Shown: positions 17,091-25,890 of the stretch, one piece after another | Numbering within the stretch: position 1 is the stretch's first letter | Layout: each line of letters starts with the position of its first letter | Assembly (NCBI GenBank): GCA_026397595.1 | Contig: JAPLUO010000223.1 | Span: 1-37,611 of the forward strand | DNA from: Caldifarciminota bacterium | GTDB taxonomy: Bacteria > Hydrothermota > Tepidihabitantia > Tepidihabitantales > Tepidihabitantaceae | Direction of reading: 5' to 3' | Length of the DNA: 37,611 nt | The notes under the pieces: generated by a model | Told to the model about the DNA's origin: nothing | The model's database searches: none | The model's input: only the letters and a program-made list of their open reading frames with translations | Made by a program: the position numbers and the translations under genes

Positions 17091-17100
17091 TCGGACTTTG
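17066..17100. repeat. 7-bp word array (GACTTCG)n
   Basis: GACTTCG GGCTTCG GACTTCT TCATTCG GACTTTG. Confidence 0.75.
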
Positions 17101-17104
17101 CCCG

Positions 17105-18103
17105 TCAGGGCACCTCGACGCCTTCGAGCACTCGCTTTACGACGTCGTCGGTGGTCAGTTCCTCGGCCTCTGCCTCATAGCTCAGTATCAGGCGATGCCG
17201 GAGCACGTCCGGCGCCAGCTCTTTGATGTCTTCGGGTATCACGAATCCGCGCCGGCGCAGGAACGCCATTGCCCGCGCCGCGGTCAGCAGGTAGATGGAG
17301 GCGCGGGGCGAAGCGCCGTAGCGAAGCAGTGGCGCAAGGTCGGCCAGGTTGTGCTCTTTGGGTTGACGGGTCGCGAAGACGATGTTCAGGATGTAGTCCT
17401 TCAACTTCTCGTCAACGTAGATACGCGTGCAGAGCGCCCGGGCGCGGATGATTGCGGCCGGTTCGACGACCGGCGATGCGGTCGGCTCGACGCCGGTTGT
17501 CATCCTGTCGACAATCTGCTTCTCCTCTTCCTTGCTCGGGTAGCCAACCCGCAGTTTCAGGAGGAATCGGTCGGTCTGCGCCTCGGGCAGCGGGTAGGTA
17601 CCTTCCTGCTCAATCGGGTTCTGAGTCGCGAGCACGATGAAGGGGTCATCCATCTTGAAAGTGTCATCGCCGATGGTGACCTGCCGTTCCTGCATCGCCT
17701 CCAGCAGCGCGCTCTGCACCTTGGGCGGGGCGCGGTTGATTTCATCGGCCAACACGAGGTTCGCGAATACCGGACCCTTGCGCGCGGTGAACTCGCCGGT
17801 GCGCTGGTTGTATATCTGGGTCCCGACGATGTCGGCCGGAAGCAGGTCGGGCGTGAACTGAATCCGGTGGAACGTCGTGGCAATCGCCCGGGCCAGCGTT
17901 TTCACCGCATAGGTCTTGGCCAGTCCCGGCACGCCCTCGATGAGAACGTGCCCGTTCGCCAGCAACCCGACCATCAGGCGGTCAACGAGGTACTTCTGGC
18001 CGACGATCACCTTGCCGACCTCGCTGGTAATTGCCTGAACGAACAGGCTCTCGCGTTCTATCTCTTCGTGGACTCGCTTGATATCGTCTTTCAGTTCTTC
18101 CAT
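17105..18103 (-). CDS. MoxR family AAA+ ATPase
   Basis: LLANGHVLIEGVPGLAKTYAVKTLARAI, QFTPDLLPADIVGT, VLADEINRAPPKVQSALLEAMQERQVTI, LATQNPIEQEGTYPLPEAQTDRFLLK. Confidence 0.95.
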   Translation of the reverse strand: MEELKDDIKRVHEEIERESLFVQAITSEVGKVIVGQKYLVDRLMVGLLANGHVLIEGVPGLAKTYAVKTLARAIATTFHRIQFTPDLLPADIVGTQIYNQRTGEFTARKGPVFANLVLADEINRAPPKVQSALLEAMQERQVTIGDDTFKMDDPFIVLATQNPIEQEGTYPLPEAQTDRFLLKLRVGYPSKEEEKQIVDRMTTGVEPTASPVVEPAAIIRARALCTRIYVDEKLKDYILNIVFATRQPKEHNLADLAPLLRYGASPRASIYLLTAARAMAFLRRRGFVIPEDIKELAPDVLRHRLILSYEAEAEELTTDDVVKRVLEGVEVP

Positions 18104-18261
18104 GGACTAGGGTTCCTTTCGGCTTGCATGAAGTTAGTAAATAGACTTCGCGCTGGCCCAGTAGGTTGCAGACGAAGCACAGGGCGGCATACGTCTATAA
18201 ACTATTAGACACTACCCGCAACAGCCTTTGTGTCCACACTTGGTGCGGTCCTAACGGCAGA

Positions 18262-18286
18262 GCGGAGCAGGACAAACCTGCTCCGC
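18262..18286. terminator. Stem-loop downstream of the 18310-18867 gene (terminator-like, no T-tract)
   Basis: GCGGAGCAGG-acaaa-CCTGCTCCGC perfect 10-bp stem. Confidence 0.45.
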
Positions 18287-18309
18287 AATGTCGTTGTCGA
18301 AGTGAGGAC

Positions 18310-18867
18310 TTAGTGGCCAAGTGTCTGAAGCGCCTGCATTTCCTGCTGGTGCTTAGCCACCACCTGCTTGTTGGCGTCCGGTATCTGGGAACAGGCAGAC
18401 TTGAAGGCGTCGTAGTCCTTTACGCCCTTCTGGGCAGCCGCGCTCGTGTCCTTTCTCATCTGGGCAATCATCTCCGGAGAGGCTGCATCGATGCTCAGCG
18501 CGGCGGAAGCTGCGAACAACTTGTACAGGGTCGGCCGCAGCACGCCCCAGCTTGAACCGACCTTCTTGAGCGAGTCGTCGACGCCCGGCAGGTTCATCCC
18601 CTCGACGAAGTTGACGAGTGAAACAACCGGCCCATCACCTTCATTGGGCGGCTTCGGCGCCCAATTTCCGGCTTTCAGCGCTGCGCTGAATGTCGGCAGG
18701 ATCTTGAAGAACTGGACCATCTCGTCTTCAGTCAACGTGCCGGTCGCCTCGGCCGGCCACTTCACGGCCGCCGCTGCGGGCTTGTTCGTCTGCGAACCGG
18801 GCTTGCCGCCGCCACAGAAGACGCCGGCGAGTACCACAAACACTGCGATTAATGCTACCGTTCTCAT
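18310..18867 (-). CDS. Putative secreted/lipoprotein, hypothetical
   Basis: Signal-like MRTVALIAVFVVLAGVFCGGG; no recognised domain. Confidence 0.65.
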   Translation of the reverse strand: MRTVALIAVFVVLAGVFCGGGKPGSQTNKPAAAAVKWPAEATGTLTEDEMVQFFKILPTFSAALKAGNWAPKPPNEGDGPVVSLVNFVEGMNLPGVDDSLKKVGSSWGVLRPTLYKLFAASAALSIDAASPEMIAQMRKDTSAAAQKGVKDYDAFKSACSQIPDANKQVVAKHQQEMQALQTLGH

Positions 18868-18960
18868 TGGGTTTCTCCTTTCGAGTAGCCGGACAGAATA
18901 GGCGTCTGCCGCCGAATGTCAAATCCTGACAACCATGCCGTGGCTGAACCCGGTCGGGTC

Positions 18961-19797
18961 TCAGTTGTGCAGAATGAAGAAAACCCGACGTGTGCGACCA
19001 ACCAATGGTTCAGCGGTGTCGCGGCCGTAGCCGATGATGGCGTATTCGAGCGGTGAGCCGCGGAACGCGGGTGAGGACCAACCCAGAATCATGATGGTGC
19101 CCGGCACGTCGCTCCGTGCAGCCAGCCCGACGAACGGAGACCTTGCATCGGTGCGGTCGACTATCGCGTTCAGCCCGGCTCCGGCCAAGTAGTCAGGCTG
19201 GTAAAAAAGGTCTTTGCCCCGGTGGTAGCGCTCGCCGGTGTAGGGGTTGAACGGGATGCCGGGCATGAGCCCGTTAGGACCCTTGAAGTGCAGCAGCATC
19301 CCGTCCTCGTCCTCCAGCTCCCAGGAAATGCCCAACTGCGGGTAGCGGCCGTCATGGTCGGTTGCGTAGTCAACGAGCGCGGCCTGAAACGCCCGCATGT
19401 TCCGCTTCACCGCAGCCTCCCGGCCGAATTCGCGCTGCCGGGCAATCAGGGGCAGGAGCAGTGCGAACGTGAGTATTAACGTCCCGAATGCGCCGGTCAC
19501 GAATCCGGTGTAGGCCATTGCCCGACCGGGCCGACGCGTTTTCAGCGCGATTGCGGACAGGATGATTGCCGGGATGCCGGCGATGAACGTCGCCGGCGTG
19601 AGCGCGACGAGGCCGAGAATGAGGCTGGCGAGGCTCATGGTCTTGCTCTTCCTGGGCGGTCGGGAAGTAGCGGATTCGGGCAGGACCGCCGTCTCGTACG
19701 CGAACTGGGCCTTACGCACGACAGTCAGAACGGCACCGCACGTGGCGCAGATGCGCGCCGTACGCACGTTGACCGTACCGCAGGAATGGCAAATCAT
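18961..19797 (-). CDS. Zinc-ribbon plus DUF4190-like membrane protein with pilin-like C-terminal region
   Basis: MICHSCGTVNVRTARICATCGAVL; LASLILGLVALTPATFIAGIPAIILSAIAL; RNMRAFQAALVDYATDHDGRYPQ. Confidence 0.7.
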   Translation of the reverse strand: MICHSCGTVNVRTARICATCGAVLTVVRKAQFAYETAVLPESATSRPPRKSKTMSLASLILGLVALTPATFIAGIPAIILSAIALKTRRPGRAMAYTGFVTGAFGTLILTFALLLPLIARQREFGREAAVKRNMRAFQAALVDYATDHDGRYPQLGISWELEDEDGMLLHFKGPNGLMPGIPFNPYTGERYHRGKDLFYQPDYLAGAGLNAIVDRTDARSPFVGLAARSDVPGTIMILGWSSPAFRGSPLEYAIIGYGRDTAEPLVGRTRRVFFILHN

Positions 19798-20020
19798 CGT
19801 CAGGGTTTCTTCAATTATCAGGTGAGCGGGCGTCGGTTCTTCGACGCCCTGCTGGGACACCCGTCGCTCTATTAAAGCACGGATTCGGCTCTGGGTCAAG
19901 CCCGGAAACTGAAATGGCCAGCGCATGGCGTGCCGCCGCTCCGCAAGAATCGTGCGTCAGTCCCTGCTTTCGACGGGTTCCAGTAGCGCGATCCCTCAGT
20001 TCCGGTGTGGTCGACCGCAA

Positions 20021-20701
20021 TCAAACCATCTTAATGCCGACGACGATATCGACCGGCAGGCCCCATGTCGAACTCTCTTCGACCCGCCCTACGACAAACC
20101 CGGATCGCTCAACCAGCGCCCGGATCGGAATCGGCCGGCAGTCGACTGCAGCAGGGAACCGACGATGCGCCCACTCGTACAACCGCACCATCAGGCTGCC
20201 CGGCCGTCGCCGCGCCATGGCGACGACGCCGAGCCGGCCGCCCGGCTTCAACACCCGGCGGCACTCGGCGAGCACGACCGGGATGTCCGGGGTATCAAAC
20301 AGCTCAAGCGTGAAGGCCATGAACGCCGCGTCAAACCGGGCGTCCGGCCAGGGCAGGGAGACGGCGTCGCCCTGCACCAGTTCTACGCATCCCGCGAGCC
20401 CGGCGTCGGCAACCCGGGCCCGGGCGCGTGCGACCATTCGGTCCGAGATGTCAATGCCGAAGACGCGGCCTTCCGTCCCTGCCGCGCGGGCCAGATCGAG
20501 CAGCGCGTGACCCGTGCCGAACCCGATTTCCAGTGCTGACTCGCCTTCACGGACCGCCAGCGCTTCCAAGCCGGCGGCGCACAACCGTGCCTCGGACGCG
20601 CCGGCCAGCAGATCATACCAGCGCGCGAGCCGATTGTACGACGACCTGGCATCTTCTCTCGGCCGCAGCACGCGCGAAGGCGACAAACGCGGTTCGCTCA
20701 T
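20021..20701 (-). CDS. Class I SAM-dependent methyltransferase
   Basis: YNRLARWYDLLAG, ALEIGFGTGHALLDLAR, FDAAFMAFTLELFD, LAECRRVLKPGGRLGVV. Confidence 0.92.
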   Translation of the reverse strand: MSEPRLSPSRVLRPREDARSSYNRLARWYDLLAGASEARLCAAGLEALAVREGESALEIGFGTGHALLDLARAAGTEGRVFGIDISDRMVARARARVADAGLAGCVELVQGDAVSLPWPDARFDAAFMAFTLELFDTPDIPVVLAECRRVLKPGGRLGVVAMARRRPGSLMVRLYEWAHRRFPAAVDCRPIPIRALVERSGFVVGRVEESSTWGLPVDIVVGIKMV

Positions 20702-20798
20702 GCGTCATCCCCAGTGCCGGTTTCGACCGAGCTCCGACTCCAAAGCAGGGTGGCGGAGCGGGCGCGTCGCCGTCGCCGGTCCCGCTGCCGGCTATCCG

Positions 20799-21224
20799 CT
20801 ACCTGTCCCCGCCGCGCCGCTGCCGACGTGACTTCAACCCCTCCCAGAACTGGCGGGGGGACACGACCCGCATGCCCTCGACGTTTCCCAGCTCCACCAG
20901 TTCCCGGTCGCCGGTGACGAACACCTCCGCCCGGGCGGCAATCGCCGCCCCCAGAATCGGCAGGTCGTCACGGTCGTTCAAGACGATATCGGTAAGCTCT
21001 GCGGCCGGGGCAACGTCCGCGTCCTCGCGCAGCAACCGGACGAAGTCGGCGGCCGGGCCCGGGCCGATGCCCAACTTCAGCCGGAGGACTCGGCTGACCT
21101 CGTCCAATACCTGCTGCGAAACCACCAGCTCGTGCGAAGCGAGAACCGTGCGCAGGACGTCGGCGCACAGCCCGCGCGTCGCCACGGCGGCGACCAGCAC
21201 ATTGGTGTCGACGAAGACCCTCAA
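20799..21224 (-). CDS. PIN-family toxin
   Basis: MRVFVDTNVLVAAVATRG, LNDRDDLPILGAAIAARAEVFVTGDRELVELG. Confidence 0.9.
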   Translation of the reverse strand: MRVFVDTNVLVAAVATRGLCADVLRTVLASHELVVSQQVLDEVSRVLRLKLGIGPGPAADFVRLLREDADVAPAAELTDIVLNDRDDLPILGAAIAARAEVFVTGDRELVELGNVEGMRVVSPRQFWEGLKSRRQRRGGDR

Positions 21225-21442
21225 GAGACTTCGGCGAACACGTCCTCGTCCGTCAGGTAACCGCGTGCCTCGGCAAAAGGCATTACCCGCTGCCGCAGTT
21301 GCTCGAACTGGCTGAGGCGAAGCTGGCGGCGCAGGGCCTCCCGGGCTACCTGGCTGCGGTTCCTGCCGGACCGGCGGCTTGCCCGGGAGAGCAGCTTGTC
21401 GAGGTCCGGGTCCAACCGAATGGTGAGCGTGCTTGACTTCAT
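21221..21442 (-). CDS. Ribbon-helix-helix antitoxin
   Basis: MKSSTLTIRLDPDLDKLLSRASRRSGRNRSQVAREALRRQL; 4-bp overlap with PIN toxin. Confidence 0.86.
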   Translation of the reverse strand: MKSSTLTIRLDPDLDKLLSRASRRSGRNRSQVAREALRRQLRLSQFEQLRQRVMPFAEARGYLTDEDVFAEVS

Positions 21443-21510
21443 ATGTAGTACAATGTAAGACACGGGAGCCTGCCTGTCAACTCCGACCGACCGACCGCGC
21501 CACGCGGGCT

Positions 21511-21590
21511 ATCTACAATCTGGAATCTAGAATCTGAAACCAGTCGGCTGTTGGCCGTAAGCTGCAAGCTGAAAGCCGTCGGCTGTCATC
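21511..21590. repeat. Two adjacent 7-bp word arrays (ATCTGGA)n and (GTAAGCT)n followed by the TCATCATCGTCTCGACC motif
   Basis: ATCTACA ATCTGGA ATCTAGA ATCTGAA; GTAAGCT GCAAGCT GAAAGCC GTCGGCT. Confidence 0.75.
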
Positions 21591-21692
21591 ATCGTCTCGA
21601 CCAGACCGACCGTCTTGTCATGCCGCGTCTTGACATCGGCCGAGAATGCGAGACGTGTCGGTCGGTATCCATCGCTATCACCCGGCACGCTG

Positions 21693-22277
21693 CTACCTGC
21701 CTGCAAAAACCCACCCGGCACCCAAGCTCAGGCCGAGCGACACCCAGGCTCCGCCCCCACCGTATACCTCGACGGTGAGCACGCCCTGGACCGGGAACGC
21801 GACGCGCCGCGCGGCAACCGGAGTGAATCCGCCTTCCAGCCTGACCCTCGCCCCGGCGTTGAACCCTTGATCGAGCAGCAGCGATGCGCCCGCGCCATAC
21901 TTGGAGAACAGCGGGCCGTTGCCGATGCGGCGCATGACCGCGTACTTGAGCCCGAGTCCTGCCACGACCCCGCCGCCCTGCCCGCCGCTGCTACTGCCAA
22001 CAACCAAGTCGAGCCCGAGGTCGACCCCGATGCCCTGTCCGTTGGGCCACAGGAAGAGCGCGTCCGGTTCTACGCCAAGAGAAAACACGGAGCCCATCGC
22101 CACCAGACTGCCGGCCCCGCGCGCACGGACATCGACTACGACCGACCCGGGCCGGCCCGGACCGGCCATTGCCGCGCCAGCTACGGCCGGTGTCGCCGCT
22201 GCCAGCATGAGGGCAAGCCAGAACTCCCGTGTGTATTCCACTGTTTCACAACCCTTTTTCGACTGCCTGAACTTCAT
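21693..22277 (-). CDS. Hypothetical secreted or outer-membrane-like protein
   Basis: 194 aa Gly-rich with alternating pattern after a hydrophobic N-terminal stretch. Confidence 0.55.
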   Translation of the reverse strand: MKFRQSKKGCETVEYTREFWLALMLAAATPAVAGAAMAGPGRPGSVVVDVRARGAGSLVAMGSVFSLGVEPDALFLWPNGQGIGVDLGLDLVVGSSSGGQGGGVVAGLGLKYAVMRRIGNGPLFSKYGAGASLLLDQGFNAGARVRLEGGFTPVAARRVAFPVQGVLTVEVYGGGGAWVSLGLSLGAGWVFAGR

Positions 22278-22297
22278 CCTCGTCCGGGCCGTAAGCA

Positions 22298-22471
22298 GTA
22301 AGCCGCAAGCTGTCGGCTGTCATCATCGTCTCGACTAGCCAAGTTAGTTCGGCTGATTCGTACAACGTTCATCGTTGGTCGGAGTCACTCGGCGCGGCCC
22401 GTATTGCACGATGTACGAATCCTCCGGTGCAACGATGTACGATACATGTCGCGTCTCGGCATCGCTCGGGA
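22298..22471. repeat. 174-bp direct repeat, copy 1
   Basis: Near-identical to 23297-23470. Confidence 0.93.
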
Positions 22472-22645
22472 GTGCGAGAGGTGGGTATTCCTCGTTTCAG
22501 GGCGCTCCCCAGACAGATTCCTGATGAAATCTCAAGACGGAAGTCAGGAGGCGCGAGCAGGAAGCATTCTGCACCAGGTCCGCCGCAGCGACGGAAGCAG
22601 AGAGGGCGGACTTGCGCCCGCCCTCGCATTGGGCAACGAGGACTG

Positions 22646-23080
22646 CTAGGGCACGCGGCACTGAGCGACGTCGCTGTTAAAGTATTCCTGTTCCATGTCA
22701 TCATACCAGTCGAGCCCAAGAAAGAAGTCCTTGTCCAGGAACGACCCGGACGGCGCCGACTTCGACAATATAAGGGTGTCGGTGACGCCGAAGACTTTGT
22801 ATGTCTTTTCGCCGTTATCGTACTTATGGCCTTCCGAGTTGACCCAAGCCCAATTCAGCGTGATTGGCCACATCGTGTCGCCGCTGTCCCTGACCACCTT
22901 CACCTCGACCATGCAGGTGATCGTGTTCACGTACGAACCACCCTTCGGTTGTAGAAGTATGGCGAGTTTAAGGTGCGCATTGTACGGCAGCCTCTGGTGG
23001 CAGCCTGACCCGGAGCCGACGAAAGCCGCAAACGCCGCGATAATCACGGCGGCGGCCCTGCTGACCATGCTTCGCTGCAA
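22646..23080 (-). CDS. Hypothetical secreted protein/lipoprotein (TTG start)
   Basis: AGGAGG Shine-Dalgarno then TTG start; N-terminal hydrophobic segment followed by GSGSGC. Confidence 0.6.
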   Translation of the reverse strand: MQRSMVSRAAAVIIAAFAAFVGSGSGCHQRLPYNAHLKLAILLQPKGGSYVNTITCMVEVKVVRDSGDTMWPITLNWAWVNSEGHKYDNGEKTYKVFGVTDTLILSKSAPSGSFLDKDFFLGLDWYDDMEQEYFNSDVAQCRVP

Positions 23081-23296
23081 GATTCCTCCTTTGATTTCGC
23101 CGCCTGCATCGCCGCTGTCCTCGACAGCCGGCGGGCGGCCGCTTATCAGTCGGCCGTGATTCTATCGGGTCGGGGATTCAAGTCAAGACGCCCAGAACAA
23201 TGTGCGAGCCCGCCGCACTGTCCGACAGGGACCGCTGAGGCGAACCAACGCTGTGCGATTCGCCATCCCATTGCCCGAGGTCGTAAGCTGTTAGCT

Positions 23297-23470
23297 GTAA
23301 GCCGCAAGCTGTCGGCGGTCATCATCGTCTCGACTAGCCAAGTTAGTTCGGCTGATTCGTACAACGTTCATCGTTGGTCGGAGTCACTCGGCGCGGCCCG
23401 TATTGCACGATGTACGAATCCTCCGGTGCAACGATGTACGACTCATGCCGCGTCTCGGCATCGCTCGGGA
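23297..23470. repeat. 174-bp direct repeat, copy 2
   Basis: Near-identical to 22298-22471. Confidence 0.93.
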
Positions 23471-23494
23471 ATCCGGGAAGCGTCCATCGCGGCT

Positions 23495-24892
23495 CTATCT
23501 CACCTTCACAATACGCAGGGGTTTGCGGTGCTCGCCATCGGGCTTGATGAAGTACACCGCCGGCAAGAGCCCTTCCGCGACCCGGTTTCCCCGGCACACT
23601 CCCACCATCTTCCCGGAGATGTCATATAGGGAGAATTGCTCGGCCTCATGCCCGGGGATTCGGGCAAAGGACACGAAGGGATTGGGAGTCGCCTTCAAGC
23701 CGTCGGCTGACACCCGCCTGCTGCATCCCGGTTCTTCCACTCCCGAAACGCCATTCGAGTCGGTTTTGATGAGGTAAACATCCAGGGCACCTGCCCCGCG
23801 AGAGTTGGTCTGCCCGGCGATGACGTAGCCGCGGTCCGAGGTCTGCCGGACGTATTCGCCCTGATCCAGTCCCGCCCCTCCGTAGGTTCCGCTCCAGATG
23901 GCGTCCCCGGAGGCATCGGTCCGGACGAGGTAGACGTCGTAATTCCCGTAGGTTGTCGTGTTTCCCGCGACGATGTAGCCTCCATCCTCGGTCTGCTGGA
24001 TGGACTTGCCCAATTCGGCCTCCGCTGTTCCGTAGGTTCGAGTCCAGACGGTATCCCCGGAGGCATTCGTCTTGATGAGGTAGACGTCTGCGTTTACGGT
24101 GTCCCGGAAGGACGCGGCGTCTCCTGCGACTATGTAGCCCCCGTCTCTGGTCTCTCGAACGGAGTAGCCATTATCGGACTTGCTGCCTCCGTAGGTCCTC
24201 GTCCACTGAGCATTCCCGGAAGCGTCCGTCTTGATGAGCAGGACATCAGCTTCCACGCTGGAAGTCGTGTATCCTGCCATGATATAGCCATCGTCCGAGG
24301 TCTGCATAACGGAGAGAGCGTAGTTGTTGTACGTCGCGCCGCCATAGGACTGGAACCAGGACACGGACCCCAGGCTATCGGTCTTGACGAGCAAGGCCCT
24401 GTATCTACCGGGCTGGCTGTCGTCGGAGCATCCCGCGATTATGTAGCCGTGGTCAGCGGTCTGCTGACCGGACCAACCTTCATCGGCTCTCGGTCCTCCG
24501 AAGGTCCCGGTCCAAAGCGGCTCCCCAAGGGCATCCGTCTTGATGAGATAGACATCCACGCCGCCTGCCCCGAAGGAATACGTCGAACCGATGACGATGT
24601 AGCCCCCGTCGGAGGTCTGCTGGACGGCGTTGCCGACATCGCCTCCCGTCCCCCCGTAGGTCCGGGTCCAGACGGTGTCACCGGAAGCGTTCGTCTTGAT
24701 GAGGTACACATCAGTGATGCCGGCGCCGAAGGAATAGGTGTACCCGGCGACGATGTAGCCCCCGTCGGCGGTCTGCTGGACGGACTTGCCGTTGTCGCTG
24801 TTCGTCCCGCCGTAGGTCCGTCCCCACGTCTGCTGGGCAGGAACGAAGGATACAAGGAACAATACGGAAAGCATAACGCTGACGGTTTTCAT
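23495..24892 (-). CDS. Secreted 7-repeat (beta-propeller-like) protein with T9SS type A-like sorting C-terminus
   Basis: Seven units W(T)RTYGG..D.G.SVQQT.DGGYIVAG......DVYLIKTDASGD; C-terminus PNPFVSFARIPG...VYFIKPDGEHRKPLRIVKVR; signal MKTVSVMLSVLFLVSFVPAQQ. Confidence 0.85.
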   Translation of the reverse strand: MKTVSVMLSVLFLVSFVPAQQTWGRTYGGTNSDNGKSVQQTADGGYIVAGYTYSFGAGITDVYLIKTNASGDTVWTRTYGGTGGDVGNAVQQTSDGGYIVIGSTYSFGAGGVDVYLIKTDALGEPLWTGTFGGPRADEGWSGQQTADHGYIIAGCSDDSQPGRYRALLVKTDSLGSVSWFQSYGGATYNNYALSVMQTSDDGYIMAGYTTSSVEADVLLIKTDASGNAQWTRTYGGSKSDNGYSVRETRDGGYIVAGDAASFRDTVNADVYLIKTNASGDTVWTRTYGTAEAELGKSIQQTEDGGYIVAGNTTTYGNYDVYLVRTDASGDAIWSGTYGGAGLDQGEYVRQTSDRGYVIAGQTNSRGAGALDVYLIKTDSNGVSGVEEPGCSRRVSADGLKATPNPFVSFARIPGHEAEQFSLYDISGKMVGVCRGNRVAEGLLPAVYFIKPDGEHRKPLRIVKVR

Positions 24893-25188
24893 CGGAGGAC
24901 CTTCCTCTCTCTTTGCGGACCGTTGTGAAGAATGCTCTGCTCCCGACTCGGCCGGTCTGGGACGGTCGGATTCTCCCGGCAAACGCGATTCGCGTCAACT
25001 TTTCCCTCTTTACCAGGGAACCCGGTGGAGCGCGAGTCGAGGACCGGCCGCTGTCGGACAGCGCGGCGGAAACCGTACAACGTCCCATCGTCTGCCGACG
25101 CTACTCTCTATCCCTCCGGGAACGAGCAACGATGTTCGATGCAACGATGTACGAATCTCGCATCGTCTCGACCAACCCGACCATCTTA

Positions 25189-25860
25189 TCATGCCGCGCC
25201 GTCCCTCCTCGCGGTTCTTACCCGGTGCAACCGTTCCATGAAGCCGCCCTCCCGCTCGAAGGCTGCGGCCTGCGCCGCAAGCTGACGATCCAGAAGGTAA
25301 CAGCAGAGGTTCAGCAGCGAGAGCGCCCCATTGGCAGCAAGCTCGGCTGACGTCATGGACAGACAGCGACCTCCAACGACGGACAGGGACTCAGTTCCGC
25401 TGTTCCTCTGTCCTTGATTGTTCCTGGCTGTCTTTGCTCGTCTCTGCTCTTCCCTAACCCAGCTCTGCACGTCTTCCAGGGAAGCGCAGCGCTTGGCCTT
25501 GAAACGCACGAGCGCTGGTTCGTCGGGCGGCCACTGCGCGAGCCTATGCTGGCGCAGAAAGTCCTCGTAGTCTAGGCGCAACTCCTCCAGACTCGCTCGT
25601 GCCACGTTGGTCAGTTTGAGCTCGGTCTTCTTCGAGGTACCGGAGGCGAGGCTGCCTTCAGCGATGTTCTGCACCCCTGAACGGGCCGCCTGCACCATCT
25701 GGTCGTGAGTTCGGCTAAGCGGGCTGACGTAGCGGCCGCAGAACTGGACGGTCACGTCGTAGATGAGTTGCGCCTTTTGGAAACTTATCAGCTTCCGATA
25801 CCCACCGTGCTTCGGAATCAGAGATTCAGGCACCGGAGCGCGTCCAGGGTGCTGGTTCAT
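25189..25860 (-). CDS. Four-helix bundle protein (23S rRNA intervening-sequence protein-like) with suffix domain
   Basis: LISFQKAQLIYDVTVQF...DQMVQAARSGVQNIAEGSLASGTSKKTELKLTNVARASLEELRLDYEDFLRQ. Confidence 0.88.
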   Translation of the reverse strand: MNQHPGRAPVPESLIPKHGGYRKLISFQKAQLIYDVTVQFCGRYVSPLSRTHDQMVQAARSGVQNIAEGSLASGTSKKTELKLTNVARASLEELRLDYEDFLRQHRLAQWPPDEPALVRFKAKRCASLEDVQSWVREEQRRAKTARNNQGQRNSGTESLSVVGGRCLSMTSAELAANGALSLLNLCCYLLDRQLAAQAAAFEREGGFMERLHRVRTARRDGAA

Positions 25861-25890
25861 CGCCGGATGAGTGGAAGATAGCCCTCATTC

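Noticed and set aside
22298-23470. CRISPR array from the repeated 21.5-25.2 kb sequences
   Set aside because: Two long direct repeats about 1 kb apart and diverged modules; no regular 25-40 bp repeats with unique spacers.
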